A DNA stretch of 64,000 nucleotides from Brevibacillus humidisoli (GTDB lineage Bacteria > Bacillota > Bacilli > Brevibacillales > Brevibacillaceae): the NCBI RefSeq assembly GCF_020923435.1, contig NZ_CP087263.1:4235970-4299969 (forward strand), read 5' to 3'. Shown here piece by piece: positions 53,998 to 63,463 of this stretch (its first letter is position 1; every line of letters begins with the position of its first letter). The position numbers and the translations under genes were made by a program. The notes under the pieces are model-generated. The model was given only the letters and a program-made list of their open reading frames with translations. It made no database searches and was not told the origin of the DNA.

Positions 53998-54050
53998 GCG
54001 GCAGCTTGTCGCGCACCCCGAATAACCGACAAGCCTGCCGCTTATTTATT
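53998..54050. terminator. Strong bidirectional terminator
   Basis: GCGGCAG.CTTGTCG pairs with CGACAAG.CTGCCGC (53998-54041). The plus tail is TTATTTATTT. It separates the convergent plus-strand pair and the chemoreceptor remnant. Confidence 0.85.
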
Positions 54051-54087
54051 TGAGTCTCCATTGCCAATCCACTATGAACCCTGTCCC

Positions 54088-56087
54088 TTAACCCCGCTTT
54101 TCCAGCGTAAACATCGACACCGATTCCTGCAGCTCCTCAGCCATTTTGGACAGCGTACTGGTCGCTGCAAGGAACTCTTCCATGGAAGCATTCTGTTCTT
54201 CCGCTGCCGCTGCCACCACTTGCGAGTTGGCTGCTGACTGTTCAGATACCCCGGACACTTCTTCCATCGATTGAACCATAATCTCTGTTTGCGCGTGTAC
54301 GTTGCGGACGATGGACGAAACTCCCTCCGCTTGGGTAGACAGTGTTTCCGTTGCGCTGACGATCTCCGCAAACACTCTCCCCGAACTGTTCACCTTCTCG
54401 ATGCCGTCATCAAGGACTGTCGTACCGTCCGTCATCGCTTCCACCGCCCTCGCCGTATCCAATTGGATCTCCCGAATCAGGTCGCCAATCTGGCTGGCGG
54501 CTTCATTGGACTGTTCTGCCAGTTTTCTCACCTCGTCAGCCACGACGGCAAATCCGCGTCCCTGTTCTCCCGCTCTGGCTGCTTCAATGGCTGCGTTTAA
54601 TGCGAGCAGGTTGGTCTGACTGGAGATGGTGGTTATCAGCGTGATAATCTGTTCAATTTCTTTTGACTTTGTTCCTAAAACATGAACCACACCTGCGGAT
54701 GTGCCGATCTTTTCCTGTATCAAACTCATCTGTTCCACTGCCTGTTTTACCACCTGATGTCCTCTCGTTGCCTTGTCCATAACGACAGCAGACGATTCGG
54801 AAACAGACTGCACATGATGAGAAACCTGATCCATCCCGTTGGAAATCTCCGCAGTAGCATGCTGGGCAGCACGTACGCTGGACACCTGTTTTTCAGAACC
54901 TACTGCCACTTCCTGGATAGAACGCGTGATTTGCTCCGTCGCTTTGCCTGTCTCATCGGCACCAGCAGCCAATTGCTCCGCTGTAGAGGCGACCAGGTGT
55001 GAATTCAGCATCACTTTCCCCAGTATGGAGCGCAGTTGTTCGGTCATCGTAGTAAAGTTTCTGGCCATTTGCCCAAACTCGTCCGCCGACTGGTCATCAA
55101 TCGTCTTGGTAAAGTCGCCTTGGGCCAAAGCCGCAGAGTGTTCGTTGATCTTGCCGATCTGCCGGGTCAGATAACGACTGTATAGATGAATCACCACGAC
55201 AACCACCGCGACACCGATCACACAGATAACCAACAGTTTGTATAAAAGAGACTGAACCGGCGCGAACAATTCCGTTTCAGGAATCGTGAGCAGTAATACC
55301 CAGTCAAGGTCGTCAATCTTTTGAAAGTAGACTCTATGCTGCCCTAGTTCGTCTTCAAAAGCAGTCTGTCCACTATCCTGCTGAAAGACAATCTCACTCA
55401 TCGCAGCCAACGATTGATTCTCTTCGTCTGCCAGTTTTCGCTTCATGATTTTTTCGGCATTAGGGGTAGCCAGGTAGTTTCCTTTGGAATCGAGCAGCAC
55501 TGCCCACCCCTTGTCACCTACCCGAATCTCTGCAATCATCTGCTGAATGGTGCTGAGATCAATATCGCCTGTCGCCACGCCGAGGAATTGCTTGTTCGGA
55601 TCAAATATGGGCACAGCGGCTGTCGTCATGGTGACGTCAAGTCTTTCATCGTAATAAGGATCCGTATAGCCAATGCCATTGGAAGCATTCTTTCCGATCT
55701 GGTACCATTCCCAACTGGGGTAATTGTATGCCGGATCGCTGTAATCCTCTGTTGCACTGATGGCATCTTTATCTCTGTAAGCATAGGTGGAAAAGTATTT
55801 GATCTCTGGTTGATAGGCGTACGGTTCGAAAAATACGCCCATGCCAAACGTGTCATCATTCACGGTTAAACTGTTTTTCAGGATCGCTTGATAATCGGAC
55901 AGGCTGAATTCTGCAGCATGTGGCCTCCACGGCTCGAGCGACCGATTCCACCACCCTGGTGTGAGCGGTCAACTTCGTCTGAATTCCCTGAATCGTCTGA
56001 CCTAATTGGACCGTCATTTTCTGATCGATTTCCTTACTTAGCAGGGAATACGAATAGTAATACGCAAAAGAGATCGACCTATCCCAT
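54088..56087 (-). pseudogene. Methyl-accepting chemotaxis protein, frameshifted and 5'-truncated
   Basis: The long frame (54088-55863) holds the C-terminal half of a dCache sensor (VPIFDPNKQFLGVATGDIDLS), a membrane helix (LLYKLLVICVIGVAVVVVVI), HAMP, and an MA signalling domain with NLLALNAAIEAARAGEQGRGFAVVADEVRKLAEQS. The start of the dCache domain (LLSKEIDQKMTVQLGQTIQGIQTKL) is in another frame upstream. Deleting one base of GGCC near 55922 restores EAHAAEFSLSDYQAILKN and joins them. Upstream of YYYSYSLLSKEID no normal start or first membrane helix is present, and a terminator lies there instead. Thus it probably lost its 5' end as well. A single sequencing error could explain the shift but not the missing start. 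Confidence 0.8.
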
Positions 56088-56125
56088 AATACAAAAAGAA
56101 AATAGCCTGTCCATACAAGGCTATT
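56088..56125 (-). terminator. Second terminator downstream of jag
   Basis: AATAGCC (56101-56107) pairs with GGCTATT (56119-56125). The minus-strand tail is TTCTTTTTGTATT. It sits where the chemoreceptor start should be. Confidence 0.7.
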
Positions 56126-56169
56126 CCCGCTGCCCGCTCTCTTTAACGAACCCTCGTGTAAAGTTAACA

Positions 56170-56199
56170 TAGAAAAAGAAGCCATTTCAGGCTTCTTTT
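56170..56199 (-). terminator. Terminator overlapping the end of jag
   Basis: AAAAGAAGCC pairs with GGCTTCTTTT, and the loop contains the jag stop codon. The minus-strand tail is TTCTTTTTC. Confidence 0.85.
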
Positions 56200-56810
56200 G
56201 GTGCAACCACGATATATCGGTGGGGTTCGGCCCCTTCGCTAAATGTCACAACATCATTGCGATTTTGCAAAAACGAGTGAATCACTTTCCGCTCTGCCGC
56301 CGACATTGGTTCCAGTCGTACATTTCGTCTCGTCTGCACCACTTTTCTAGCAATCCGCTCAGCTAGATTTTCCAGCGCTTCTTTTCGCCTGCTGCGGTAG
56401 TTTTCAGCATCCAAAACGATCCGGACGTGCTGCTCTTTCTGTCGGTTTCCGACGATGTTCACCAAGTACTGAAGGGCGTCGAGCGTCTGTCCGCGGCGGC
56501 CGATGATCATTCCCAAGTTGTCGCCGACAATGTCGAACAAGACAACTTCAGTCTGTTGATGAACGTCAATCCGAGCATTCACGTTCATCTTCTGCAAGAC
56601 CTCTGTCAGGAACTCCTTCCCTGCCTCAACGGGATCATGCCGATACTCCACTTCCACCTTCGCTTCCCGCGTACCGATCAACCCAAACAATCCCTTGCTT
56701 GGCTCCTCCAGTACGCGAATCGATACCTTGCTGCGCGGCACAGCTAACTCTTGCAGCGCCTTCTCGACGGCATCATCGATCGTTTTTGCCGTGGCCACCA
56801 CCTTTTTCAC
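56187..56810 (-). CDS. jag: RNA-binding protein Jag (KhpB/SpoIIIJ-associated)
   Basis: 207 residues. Jag_N domain (MKKVVATAKTIDDAVEKALQEL, GLFGLIG), KH domain (VGDNLGMIIGRRGQTLDALQYLVN) and R3H domain (NYRSRRKEALENLAERIA to MSAAERKVIHSFL). It binds RNA, often with KhpA, and affects wall growth. Its ATG overlaps the yidC stop by 4 bp. Confidence 0.96.
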   Translation of the reverse strand: MKKVVATAKTIDDAVEKALQELAVPRSKVSIRVLEEPSKGLFGLIGTREAKVEVEYRHDPVEAGKEFLTEVLQKMNVNARIDVHQQTEVVLFDIVGDNLGMIIGRRGQTLDALQYLVNIVGNRQKEQHVRIVLDAENYRSRRKEALENLAERIARKVVQTRRNVRLEPMSAAERKVIHSFLQNRNDVVTFSEGAEPHRYIVVAPKEA

Positions 56811-57565
56811 TTAGCGGTTCCCCCTTTAGGACTTGACTGCGTATTTTTGTCCCGGTAAAGGAAATACGTTTGAACAATCGTGAACAGGTTGCCGTACACC
56901 CAGTACAGCGAAAGTGCAGACGGCAGGGTGACAGCAATCGCCAGAATCATAATCGGCATCAACACGTACATCATCTGCATCTGCGGGTTGTTCTGCATGA
57001 CCGCACCCATCACTTTTGACTGCAGATACGTAGTGATCGCCGCCAATATCGGCAGTATGTAGTAAGGATCAGGCTGACCGAGTGCCATCCAGAGGAAGTT
57101 GTGGTCTTTGATCTCCGGCGCCCGGATAATCGCGTGATAAAAGGCAATCAAAATCGGCATCTGGACCAGCAGCGGCAGACAACCAGCCAGCGGGTTGATG
57201 TTGTGTTTTTGGAACAACATCATCGTCTCCTGCTGTGCCTTTTGAGGATCGTTCTTGTATTTCTCGCGGATCTTCTGCATCTCTGGCTGCAACTCCTGCA
57301 TTTTCTTGGAGCTCTTAATTTGTTTGATCATCAGCGGAAGAACGATCAGCCGGATGATGATGGTAGCAACCAAAATCCCCAAGCCGTAGTTGTCACCGAG
57401 CAATAGAGAGGACTCCCGGATCAGCCAATACAGCGGCCAGACGAAGAATTGATCCCAAAAACCTTCCGATTCCTCACTGATCGGGGGTGGATTTGTCACA
57501 TTACACCCGGACAGGAGCAGCATCAGCCCCCCCAATATGACAAGGCTGAGAATCCGTTTATTCAA
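56807..57565 (-). CDS. yidC: Membrane protein insertase YidC (SpoIIIJ), lipoprotein
   Basis: 252 residues from a TTG at 57565 (AGGAGG 8 nt upstream); the frame to 57670 adds a non-membrane stretch and is rejected. Signal with lipobox LLLSGC, then five helices: QFFVWPLYWLIRE, YGLGILVATIIIRLIVLPLMIKQIKSS (with the conserved Arg in the groove), INPLAGCLPLLVQMPILIAFY and ALSLYWVYGNLFTIVQTY. It inserts and folds membrane proteins with or without SecYEG; SpoIIIJ is needed for spore formation. Confidence 0.97.
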   Translation of the reverse strand: MNKRILSLVILGGLMLLLSGCNVTNPPPISEESEGFWDQFFVWPLYWLIRESSLLLGDNYGLGILVATIIIRLIVLPLMIKQIKSSKKMQELQPEMQKIREKYKNDPQKAQQETMMLFQKHNINPLAGCLPLLVQMPILIAFYHAIIRAPEIKDHNFLWMALGQPDPYYILPILAAITTYLQSKVMGAVMQNNPQMQMMYVLMPIMILAIAVTLPSALSLYWVYGNLFTIVQTYFLYRDKNTQSSPKGGTAK

Positions 57566-57605
57566 AGGAATATGCCTCCTTTTGTGCGATATCAATATTC
57601 TCGTG

Positions 57606-57830
57606 TTACTTCTTGTATTTTTCGGGAACCGGATCAACACCGCCCGGATGAAAAGGATGACATTTGACAATGCGCACGACAGCTAATCTGCCACCCCGCC
57701 ATACGCCATGTTTTTGAATCGCTTCCAAGGCATAATGAGAACAGGTTGGCGCAAATCGACACGATGGCGGTTTTAATGGGGAGATAAACAACTGATAACC
57801 CCGAATAAGCCACATCACCAGTCTACGCAT
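57606..57830 (-). CDS. yidD: Membrane protein insertion efficiency factor YidD
   Basis: 74 residues: [33 protein letters not shown] and [17 protein letters not shown] are fully conserved YidD blocks with three Cys. It helps YidC at the membrane. ATG at 57830, 6 nt after the rnpA stop. Confidence 0.97.
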   Translation of the reverse strand: MRRLVMWLIRGYQLFISPLKPPSCRFAPTCSHYALEAIQKHGVWRGGRLAVVRIVKCHPFHPGGVDPVPEKYKK

Positions 57831-57836
57831 CTCTCT

Positions 57837-58199
57837 CTACCTTTTTTCCTTATGTAAAGAACGCATGATCACTTTCGCCCGCTTCAGTGCATGAACGAGT
57901 GATCTGCGCAGTTCGTCATACGCTAAACTCTCCGTCCCCTGACGAGCAATGATGACCAGATCGTACTCATCAACAATCTGCTGTTCCAGGCTGGCGATCG
58001 CCTCACGAATGTAGCGCTTGACTCGGTTTCGCGTAACGGCGTTGCCTATTTTTTTACTGACCGATATGCCGACGCGGAAATCGGCTTGTCCCTCTTTCGG
58101 CAGCGTGTACACGACGAATTGCCGATTTGCCGAAGAGGTTCCCTTCTGAAACACAACCTGGAACTCCTCGTTTTTCTTGAGCCGATGGGAGCGATGCAA
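57837..58199 (-). CDS. rnpA: Ribonuclease P protein component
   Basis: 120 residues from a TTG at 58199 (AGGGG 9 nt upstream; the TTG at 58208 abuts that site). HRLKKNEEFQVVFQKGTS, then the RNR-type motif GNAVTRNRVKRYIREAIASL that contacts RNase P RNA. It helps the ribozyme cut pre-tRNA leaders. Located between rpmH and yidD as usual. Confidence 0.96.
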   Translation of the reverse strand: MHRSHRLKKNEEFQVVFQKGTSSANRQFVVYTLPKEGQADFRVGISVSKKIGNAVTRNRVKRYIREAIASLEQQIVDEYDLVIIARQGTESLAYDELRRSLVHALKRAKVIMRSLHKEKR

Positions 58200-58312
58200 G
58201 ACGAACAACCCCTAACAAAAACATTATAGTAAAAAAAGGGAACGGCATCCACCCAGTATGCCCAGTTTACGCCTCTTTTTTCCTATGTACCGGGGGCGAA
58301 CAATCCTACTTA

Positions 58313-58344
58313 TAGAAAAAAAAGGCCACCGATTCTGTGGCCTA
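58313..58344 (-). terminator. Attenuating terminator between rpmH and rnpA
   Basis: GGCCAC-AGAATCG-GTGGCC on the minus strand, followed by TTTTTTTTC. The stem starts at the rpmH stop codon. Confidence 0.85.
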
Positions 58345-58476
58345 GGCGGATAATACCTTTCTTCCTTTACGACGACGGGCCGCTAAGACCTTACGACCGT
58401 TCTTTGTGCTCATACGCTTACGGAACCCGTGGTCTTTTTTCCGCTTACGAGTATTTGGATTAAACGTTGGTTTCAT
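58342..58476 (-). CDS. rpmH: 50S ribosomal protein L34
   Basis: 44 residues: [20 protein letters not shown] to [10 protein letters not shown], the standard L34. It is too short for many gene callers. ATG at 58476 with GGAGGTG upstream. Driven by the strong promoter at 58577-58605. Confidence 0.98.
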   Translation of the reverse strand: MKPTFNPNTRKRKKDHGFRKRMSTKNGRKVLAARRRKGRKVLSA

Positions 58477-58576
58477 TTCCTGTACACCTCCGTCCTACAG
58501 ACAATCATGGAGCCTTTCTACTAATTAGGAAGCATCGATAAAATGATTCTGCTTCACACGATAGGCATTCTTTCGC

Positions 58577-58605
58577 ATTATAAAAAGGATTGGCCAAAAA
58601 GTCAA
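58577..58605 (-). promoter_or_regulatory. rpmH promoter
   Basis: Minus-strand TTGACT (58605-58600), a 17-nt spacer and TATAAT (58582-58577). Near consensus. Confidence 0.88.
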
Positions 58606-58662
58606 GAGAACCGCTTTCCAACCAACCGAACAAATTATCCCCAACCAATTATTTCCCGCGCC

Positions 58663-58999
58663 TGTGGATAAGGGAAATTATTCACAATCCACATTTCGAC
58701 AAGCTTATCGACAATTTGTACACAAAATCTAGGGGTGTGTATGAGTGGTTTACACAAGTGGTTGTGTTTGTGGATAAGTAGGAAAAAACCATTGATATCA
58801 CTCATTTTATTTGATATGATGTTTGTGTTTTGAAGCGTGAACAAGTGATACGACACATCTATTTTTCCACAGTCTGTGGATAATTTTGTGGACAGATATT
58901 GCATCTTGTGTATGGATTATTCACATGGTTGCGAATAAATGTCTTATTTTTTTCACTTTTTGCGCCGATATCATACTTGTATGCCTTAGCTTATCCACA
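58663..58999. other. oriC, upstream DnaA-box region (rpmH-dnaA)
   Basis: Six perfect TTATNCACA boxes: 58663-58671 (minus), 58678-58686 (plus), 58769-58777 (minus), 58875-58883 (minus), 58917-58925 (plus) and 58991-58999 (plus), with several one-mismatch sites between. They cover both the dnaA promoter and the leader, so DnaA both starts replication and represses its own gene here. Confidence 0.92.
58792..58820 (+). promoter_or_regulatory. dnaA promoter
   Basis: TTGATA (58792-58797), a 17-nt spacer and TATGAT (58815-58820). A DnaA box ends 14 bp upstream of the -35. Confidence 0.85.
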
Positions 59000-59062
59000 G
59001 CTCCTGTTGATCTACGGATCACGTTGATGGGACTATACGACACTTGAGAGGAGGGATCCTTG

Positions 59063-60421
59063 GTGGACTCCGCCGTTAGCGAACTTTGGCGAAAAGTGCT
59101 GGCAAAGATCGAAAAAACACTTAGCAAACCCAGCTTTGATACTTGGCTAAAGGCGACTAAGGCGACCACACTGGAGGAAGATGCACTGATCGTGTCTGCG
59201 CCCAATGAATTCGCACGCGACTGGCTTGAATCCCGGTACTCGCCTCTGATCACTGATACACTTTATGAGACGACCGGCATCAATATGAAAGTAAAGTTTG
59301 TCGTTCCCCAAGATCCCGACTTAGGACTGACGGACGAGATTCCGGCTCCCAACCCGAAGACGCCTGTTCAGCCATCGGTTGGAGACGACCAGCCACCAAG
59401 CATCCTAAACCCGAAGTACACATTCGATACGTTTGTCATCGGCTCCGGCAACCGCTTCGCCCATGCAGCATCGCTGGCTGTCGCGGAGGCACCGGCCAAA
59501 GCGTATAACCCACTGTTCATTTACGGTGGTGTAGGACTTGGCAAAACCCACTTGATGCACGCAATCGGTCATTATGTGTTGGAACACAATCCATCGGCCA
59601 AGGTGGTTTACCTTTCCTCCGAAAAATTCACGAATGAGTTTATCAACTCGATTCGCGACAATAAAACGGTCGATTTTCGCAACAAATACCGCAGTGTTGA
59701 CGTTTTATTAATTGACGACATCCAGTTTTTGGCGGGTAAGGAACAGACCCAAGAGGAATTTTTTCATACTTTTAATGCCTTGCACGAAGAGAGCAAGCAG
59801 ATTGTGATTTCTTCCGATCGGCCTCCCAAAGAGATCCCGACTTTGGAAGATCGCCTGCGTTCGCGGTTTGAGTGGGGATTGATCACCGACATTCAGCCGC
59901 CGGATCTGGAGACCCGAATCGCCATTTTGCGCAAGAAGGCAAAAGCAGAAAATCTGGATATTCCCAACGAAGTGATGATTTACATCGCCAATCAAATCGA
60001 TACGAACATCCGTGAACTGGAAGGTGCGCTCATTCGCGTAGTCGCTTATTCTTCCCTGATAAACCGCGATATCGATGCGAACCTGGCGGCGGAGGCATTG
60101 AAGGATATCATTCCTTCCTCTCGTCCCCGCGTCATCACGATTATGGACATTCAACGTGCAGTGGGAGAAGAATTTAGTCTCAAACTGGAAGATTTTAAAG
60201 CGAAGAAGCGGACCAAATCTGTCGCCTACCCGCGGCAGATCGCGATGTATCTCTCCCGCGAGCTAACGGATGCTTCTCTGCCCAAGATCGGTGACGAATT
60301 CGGCGGCAGAGACCACACAACCGTCATCCACGCCCACGAAAAAATCTCCAAGGCTCTGCTGACAGATCCGCAGCTGCAAGTAACCGTTCAGTCGCTGATT
60401 GAAAAATTGAAAAGCAACTAA
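59063..60421 (+). CDS. dnaA: Chromosomal replication initiator DnaA
   Basis: 452 residues from the GTG at 59063 (product [17 protein letters not shown] upstream); a TTG at 59060 is the alternative. Domain I (1-85), variable linker, AAA+ core with Walker [10 protein letters not shown] and Walker [13 protein letters not shown], and the DnaA signature [15 protein letters not shown] for box recognition. It melts oriC and loads the helicase. Flanked on both sides by its own binding sites. Confidence 0.98.
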   Translation: MDSAVSELWRKVLAKIEKTLSKPSFDTWLKATKATTLEEDALIVSAPNEFARDWLESRYSPLITDTLYETTGINMKVKFVVPQDPDLGLTDEIPAPNPKTPVQPSVGDDQPPSILNPKYTFDTFVIGSGNRFAHAASLAVAEAPAKAYNPLFIYGGVGLGKTHLMHAIGHYVLEHNPSAKVVYLSSEKFTNEFINSIRDNKTVDFRNKYRSVDVLLIDDIQFLAGKEQTQEEFFHTFNALHEESKQIVISSDRPPKEIPTLEDRLRSRFEWGLITDIQPPDLETRIAILRKKAKAENLDIPNEVMIYIANQIDTNIRELEGALIRVVAYSSLINRDIDANLAAEALKDIIPSSRPRVITIMDIQRAVGEEFSLKLEDFKAKKRTKSVAYPRQIAMYLSRELTDASLPKIGDEFGGRDHTTVIHAHEKISKALLTDPQLQVTVQSLIEKLKSN

Positions 60422-60498
60422 CCTGTGAACAACCGGAGAAAGCCTGTACACAACTTACTCACATGTGTATAGGCTCTCTTTGTCCAGCTTGACCATGG

Positions 60499-60573
60499 AT
60501 ATCCACATATTCACAGCAACTATTACTACTTCTGTCTTTTTTAAAAAATAAATTATATATAAGATTACCTAAT
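60499..60573. other. oriC unwinding element: DnaA boxes, DnaA-trio and AT-rich DUE
   Basis: Two near-consensus boxes (ATATCCACA 60499-60507; ATATTCACA 60507-60515), then ACTATTACTACTTCT (60519-60533). Its complement reads 3'-GAT AAT GAT GAA, a DnaA-trio. A 35-bp A/T run (60536-60573) follows. This is the order box-trio-DUE known from B. subtilis incC. Confidence 0.8.
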
Positions 60574-60651
60574 TTACATGTAATGCCGATTACATACCCG
60601 TTATGCCACTTGACCAATGTAGACATCCTTCTTGTACTGGGGGTAAACAAC

Positions 60652-61791
60652 ATGCATATTACCGTTCAACGAGAAAAGCTCTCGACTGCCGTATCTCATG
60701 TAATGAAAGCTGTATCGACCAGGACGACGATGCCGATCCTGACAGGGATCAAGGTAAAGGCGGACGAGGAAGGCCTTACCTTAACAGCCAGTGATTCCGA
60801 TATCTCGATCGAAGTCCATATTCCTGTAGAAGAGGCAGACGAGTGGGGAGTTACCGTTCATCAACCGGGAAGTGTTGTCCTGACAGCACGTATCTTCGGT
60901 GAGATTGTCCGGAAACTTCCGCATGAAGAGATTCAACTGGAAGCGGATGAGCGATTGATGGTAACGATCCGTTCCGGGCAATCGGAGTTCACGATCAATG
61001 GGATGAATGCCGATGAGTTTCCCCAGTTAATGCAGCTTGAGGAAGAAAAGGTGCTCAGCATCCCTAGTGATTTGCTGAAGACGCTGATCAAACAAACCGT
61101 GTTTGCTGTTTCCACTTCGGAGATGAGACCGATTCTTACCGGGATCATGTGGTCGCTGGAGCAAGGACAGCTTACGTTTGTTTCGACAGACAGCCACCGC
61201 TTAGCCAGCAGAAAGGCAGCGGTCGAATGTTCTCCTGATCTTCACTTTCATAATGTTGTGGTACCGGGTAAAAGCTGCAACGAATTGGTTAAAATTTTAG
61301 ATGACAACCAAGATCCGGTCGATATCGTAGTCGGCGACAACCAGATCATGGTCAGAGCCAACCACATTCTGTTCTACTCTCGGCTGTTGGAGGGAGCTTA
61401 TCCCGATACCTCGAGGATTATTCCTCAAGGCAGCAAAACCGAGTTGGTGGTCAATTCCAAGGATTTCCTGCATTCGATCGAACGGGCTTCCCTGTTAAGC
61501 CGGGAAGGCAAATCAAATGTAGTCCGCCTTTCCACTATGGATGGAGAATCGATTGAAATCTCCTCAAACGCTCCGGAGATCGGAAAAGTGGTCGAACTGG
61601 TTCGGCCCCAGTCACTTAGCGGGGAAGAACTGAAGATTTCGTTCAATGCGAAGTACATGATCGATGCTCTTCGCTCCATGGAGAACGCGGAGATCAAAGT
61701 TAGCTTTACCGGGTCGATGAGTCCTTTCGTGTTGAAGCCGACCGAGCATGACTGGATCTTGCACTTAATCCTGCCAGTGCGCACGTATTGA
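60652..61791 (+). CDS. dnaN: DNA polymerase III sliding clamp, beta subunit
   Basis: 379 residues from the ATG at 60652 (GGGGG 8 nt upstream; MHITVQREKLSTAVSHVMKAVSTR); the frame to 60583 would run into oriC. Three clamp domains; TGIKVKADEEGLTLTASDSDISIE, FTINGMNADEFPQL and the C-terminal MSPFVLKPTEHDWILHLILPVRTY. It holds the polymerase on DNA. Confidence 0.98.
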   Translation: MHITVQREKLSTAVSHVMKAVSTRTTMPILTGIKVKADEEGLTLTASDSDISIEVHIPVEEADEWGVTVHQPGSVVLTARIFGEIVRKLPHEEIQLEADERLMVTIRSGQSEFTINGMNADEFPQLMQLEEEKVLSIPSDLLKTLIKQTVFAVSTSEMRPILTGIMWSLEQGQLTFVSTDSHRLASRKAAVECSPDLHFHNVVVPGKSCNELVKILDDNQDPVDIVVGDNQIMVRANHILFYSRLLEGAYPDTSRIIPQGSKTELVVNSKDFLHSIERASLLSREGKSNVVRLSTMDGESIEISSNAPEIGKVVELVRPQSLSGEELKISFNAKYMIDALRSMENAEIKVSFTGSMSPFVLKPTEHDWILHLILPVRTY

Positions 61792-61810
61792 TGCGCGGAA
61801 GGGAGTACTG

Positions 61811-62026
61811 ATGAACATCGTTTCGATCCGAACCGACTACATTACACTGGGCCAGTTTCTGAAGTTGGCCGGTGTGATCGATACCGGGGGTATGGCCAAG
61901 GCGTTCCTGGAGGAAGTGCCGATTCAAGTAAACGGTGTAGCGGACAATCGGCGGGGACGAAAGCTTTACCCGGAAGATCGTGTGGAGATCGAAGGTTTCG
62001 GCACGTATCAAGTCACCCGCGAGTGA
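61811..62026 (+). CDS. rlbA: S4-domain RNA-binding protein RlbA (YaaA)
   Basis: 71 residues. [52 protein letters not shown] is one S4 RNA-binding domain, the small YaaA/RlbA family that lies between dnaN and recF in Bacilli. Ribosome-related RNA binding is proposed. ATG at 61811, 19 nt after dnaN. Confidence 0.95.
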   Translation: MNIVSIRTDYITLGQFLKLAGVIDTGGMAKAFLEEVPIQVNGVADNRRGRKLYPEDRVEIEGFGTYQVTRE

Positions 62027-62039
62027 GAGGGGAGCTGCC

Positions 62040-63158
62040 TTGTTTTTACGGGATTTGTCGTTGACCAACTATCGCAACTACGAGTCACTGTCGCTGTCAT
62101 TTGATCAACCGATCAACTTGTTTGTCGGCAATAATGCGCAAGGAAAGACAAATGTTCTGGAGTCGATCTACGTCTTGGCATTGGCGAAGTCACACCGGAC
62201 CTCCAAAGATAAGGAATTGATCGCCTGGGAGGCGGAATATGCGACAATCCGTAGCGAAGTAAAACGACGCTACGGATCTGTTCGTTTAGAGATCCAGTTG
62301 ACGACGAAAGGGAAAAAGGCAAAGATCAATGGCCTGGAACAGCGGAAATTGAGTGAGTATATTGGTGCAATCAATGCTGTCATGTTTGCCCCTGAGGATC
62401 TGGCGATTGTAAAAGGGGCACCGGCGCAGCGCCGCCGATTTCTCGATATGGAAATCGGGCAGGTCTCACCCACGTATCTGTACTACCTGACTAACTTCAA
62501 CAAAGTCCTCGCCCAACGAAACCAGTTGCTCAAAGACCTGGCCATGAAAAAAAGCGATTCCAGAGAGATGATTGAGATTTGGAATACCCAATTGGCCGAT
62601 TTAGCGGTAAAATTATTACAAAAGCGGTTTGAGTTTTTGCGCAAGCTGGAGACGTGGGCCAACAGCATCCACACAGGGATTACCGATGGGAGAGAGAATC
62701 TCACCCTGCACTACGAGAACACGTCACCAGTAGTGGAAGGGATGGACCACACGGAGGGATGTGAGGCGATTCTTGCCTCTCTGGAAGAAATCTTCGAGCG
62801 GGAAAAAATGCGTGGAAGCACCTTGATCGGTCCGCACCGTGACGATTTCTCCTTGCGCATTAACGGTGTAGATGTGCAGGCGTTTGGCTCTCAGGGACAG
62901 CAGCGGACCACCGCCCTGTCGCTAAAACTGGCTGAGATCGAGTTGATCAAAGAAGAGGTGGGAGAGTATCCGATTCTCCTGCTCGATGACGTATTGTCTG
63001 AATTGGATGAACATCGACAAACGCTGCTTCTGGAAACGATTCAGGAGAAAGTGCAGACGTTTGTCACCAGCACGGGAGTGGAAGGCTTAAAGCATCAGGT
63101 GCTGCAGCAGGCGGATCGCTATTACGTTCAGGCAGGCACGATCCTCACGGAAAGGTAA
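62040..63158 (+). CDS. recF: DNA replication and repair protein RecF
   Basis: 372 residues from a TTG at 62040, giving [25 protein letters not shown] lies upstream and the longer frame overlaps rlbA. SMC-like ATPase: Walker [15 protein letters not shown], signature [18 protein letters not shown], Walker [18 protein letters not shown]. It loads RecA at gaps with RecO and RecR. Confidence 0.97.
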   Translation: MFLRDLSLTNYRNYESLSLSFDQPINLFVGNNAQGKTNVLESIYVLALAKSHRTSKDKELIAWEAEYATIRSEVKRRYGSVRLEIQLTTKGKKAKINGLEQRKLSEYIGAINAVMFAPEDLAIVKGAPAQRRRFLDMEIGQVSPTYLYYLTNFNKVLAQRNQLLKDLAMKKSDSREMIEIWNTQLADLAVKLLQKRFEFLRKLETWANSIHTGITDGRENLTLHYENTSPVVEGMDHTEGCEAILASLEEIFEREKMRGSTLIGPHRDDFSLRINGVDVQAFGSQGQQRTTALSLKLAEIELIKEEVGEYPILLLDDVLSELDEHRQTLLLETIQEKVQTFVTSTGVEGLKHQVLQQADRYYVQAGTILTER

Positions 63159-63169
63159 GGTGATAGAGT

Positions 63170-63463
63170 ATGTTTTTGCACATCGGTGGAGATACAGTGG
63201 TCAGCATCAAGGATGTGATCTCGATTGTCGATCATCAATCGGTGAAAACCTCAAAAATCACAAAAAAGTTCCTTGAGGATGACCGAAAAACTAAAAGACT
63301 TGTCGATACTAATCAAGAAGAGACCAAATCGTACGTGATTACCAAGGACGCCATTTATTGTTCCCCGATTTCTTCCCTTACCTTAAAACGACGCGCACAG
63401 TACGTAAACAGTTTGGATCCATTCCCAGCTGAGCAGACTGATTTCGAGGAGTTGACAGAGTAG
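63170..63463 (+). CDS. remB: Extracellular matrix regulator RemB-like (DUF370, YaaB)
   Basis: 97 residues. [34 protein letters not shown] and [23 protein letters not shown] match the YaaB/RemB DUF370 group between recF and gyrB. In B. subtilis RemB affects biofilm matrix genes. Its stop shares one base with the gyrB GTG (TAGTG). Confidence 0.93.
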   Translation: MFLHIGGDTVVSIKDVISIVDHQSVKTSKITKKFLEDDRKTKRLVDTNQEETKSYVITKDAIYCSPISSLTLKRRAQYVNSLDPFPAEQTDFEELTE

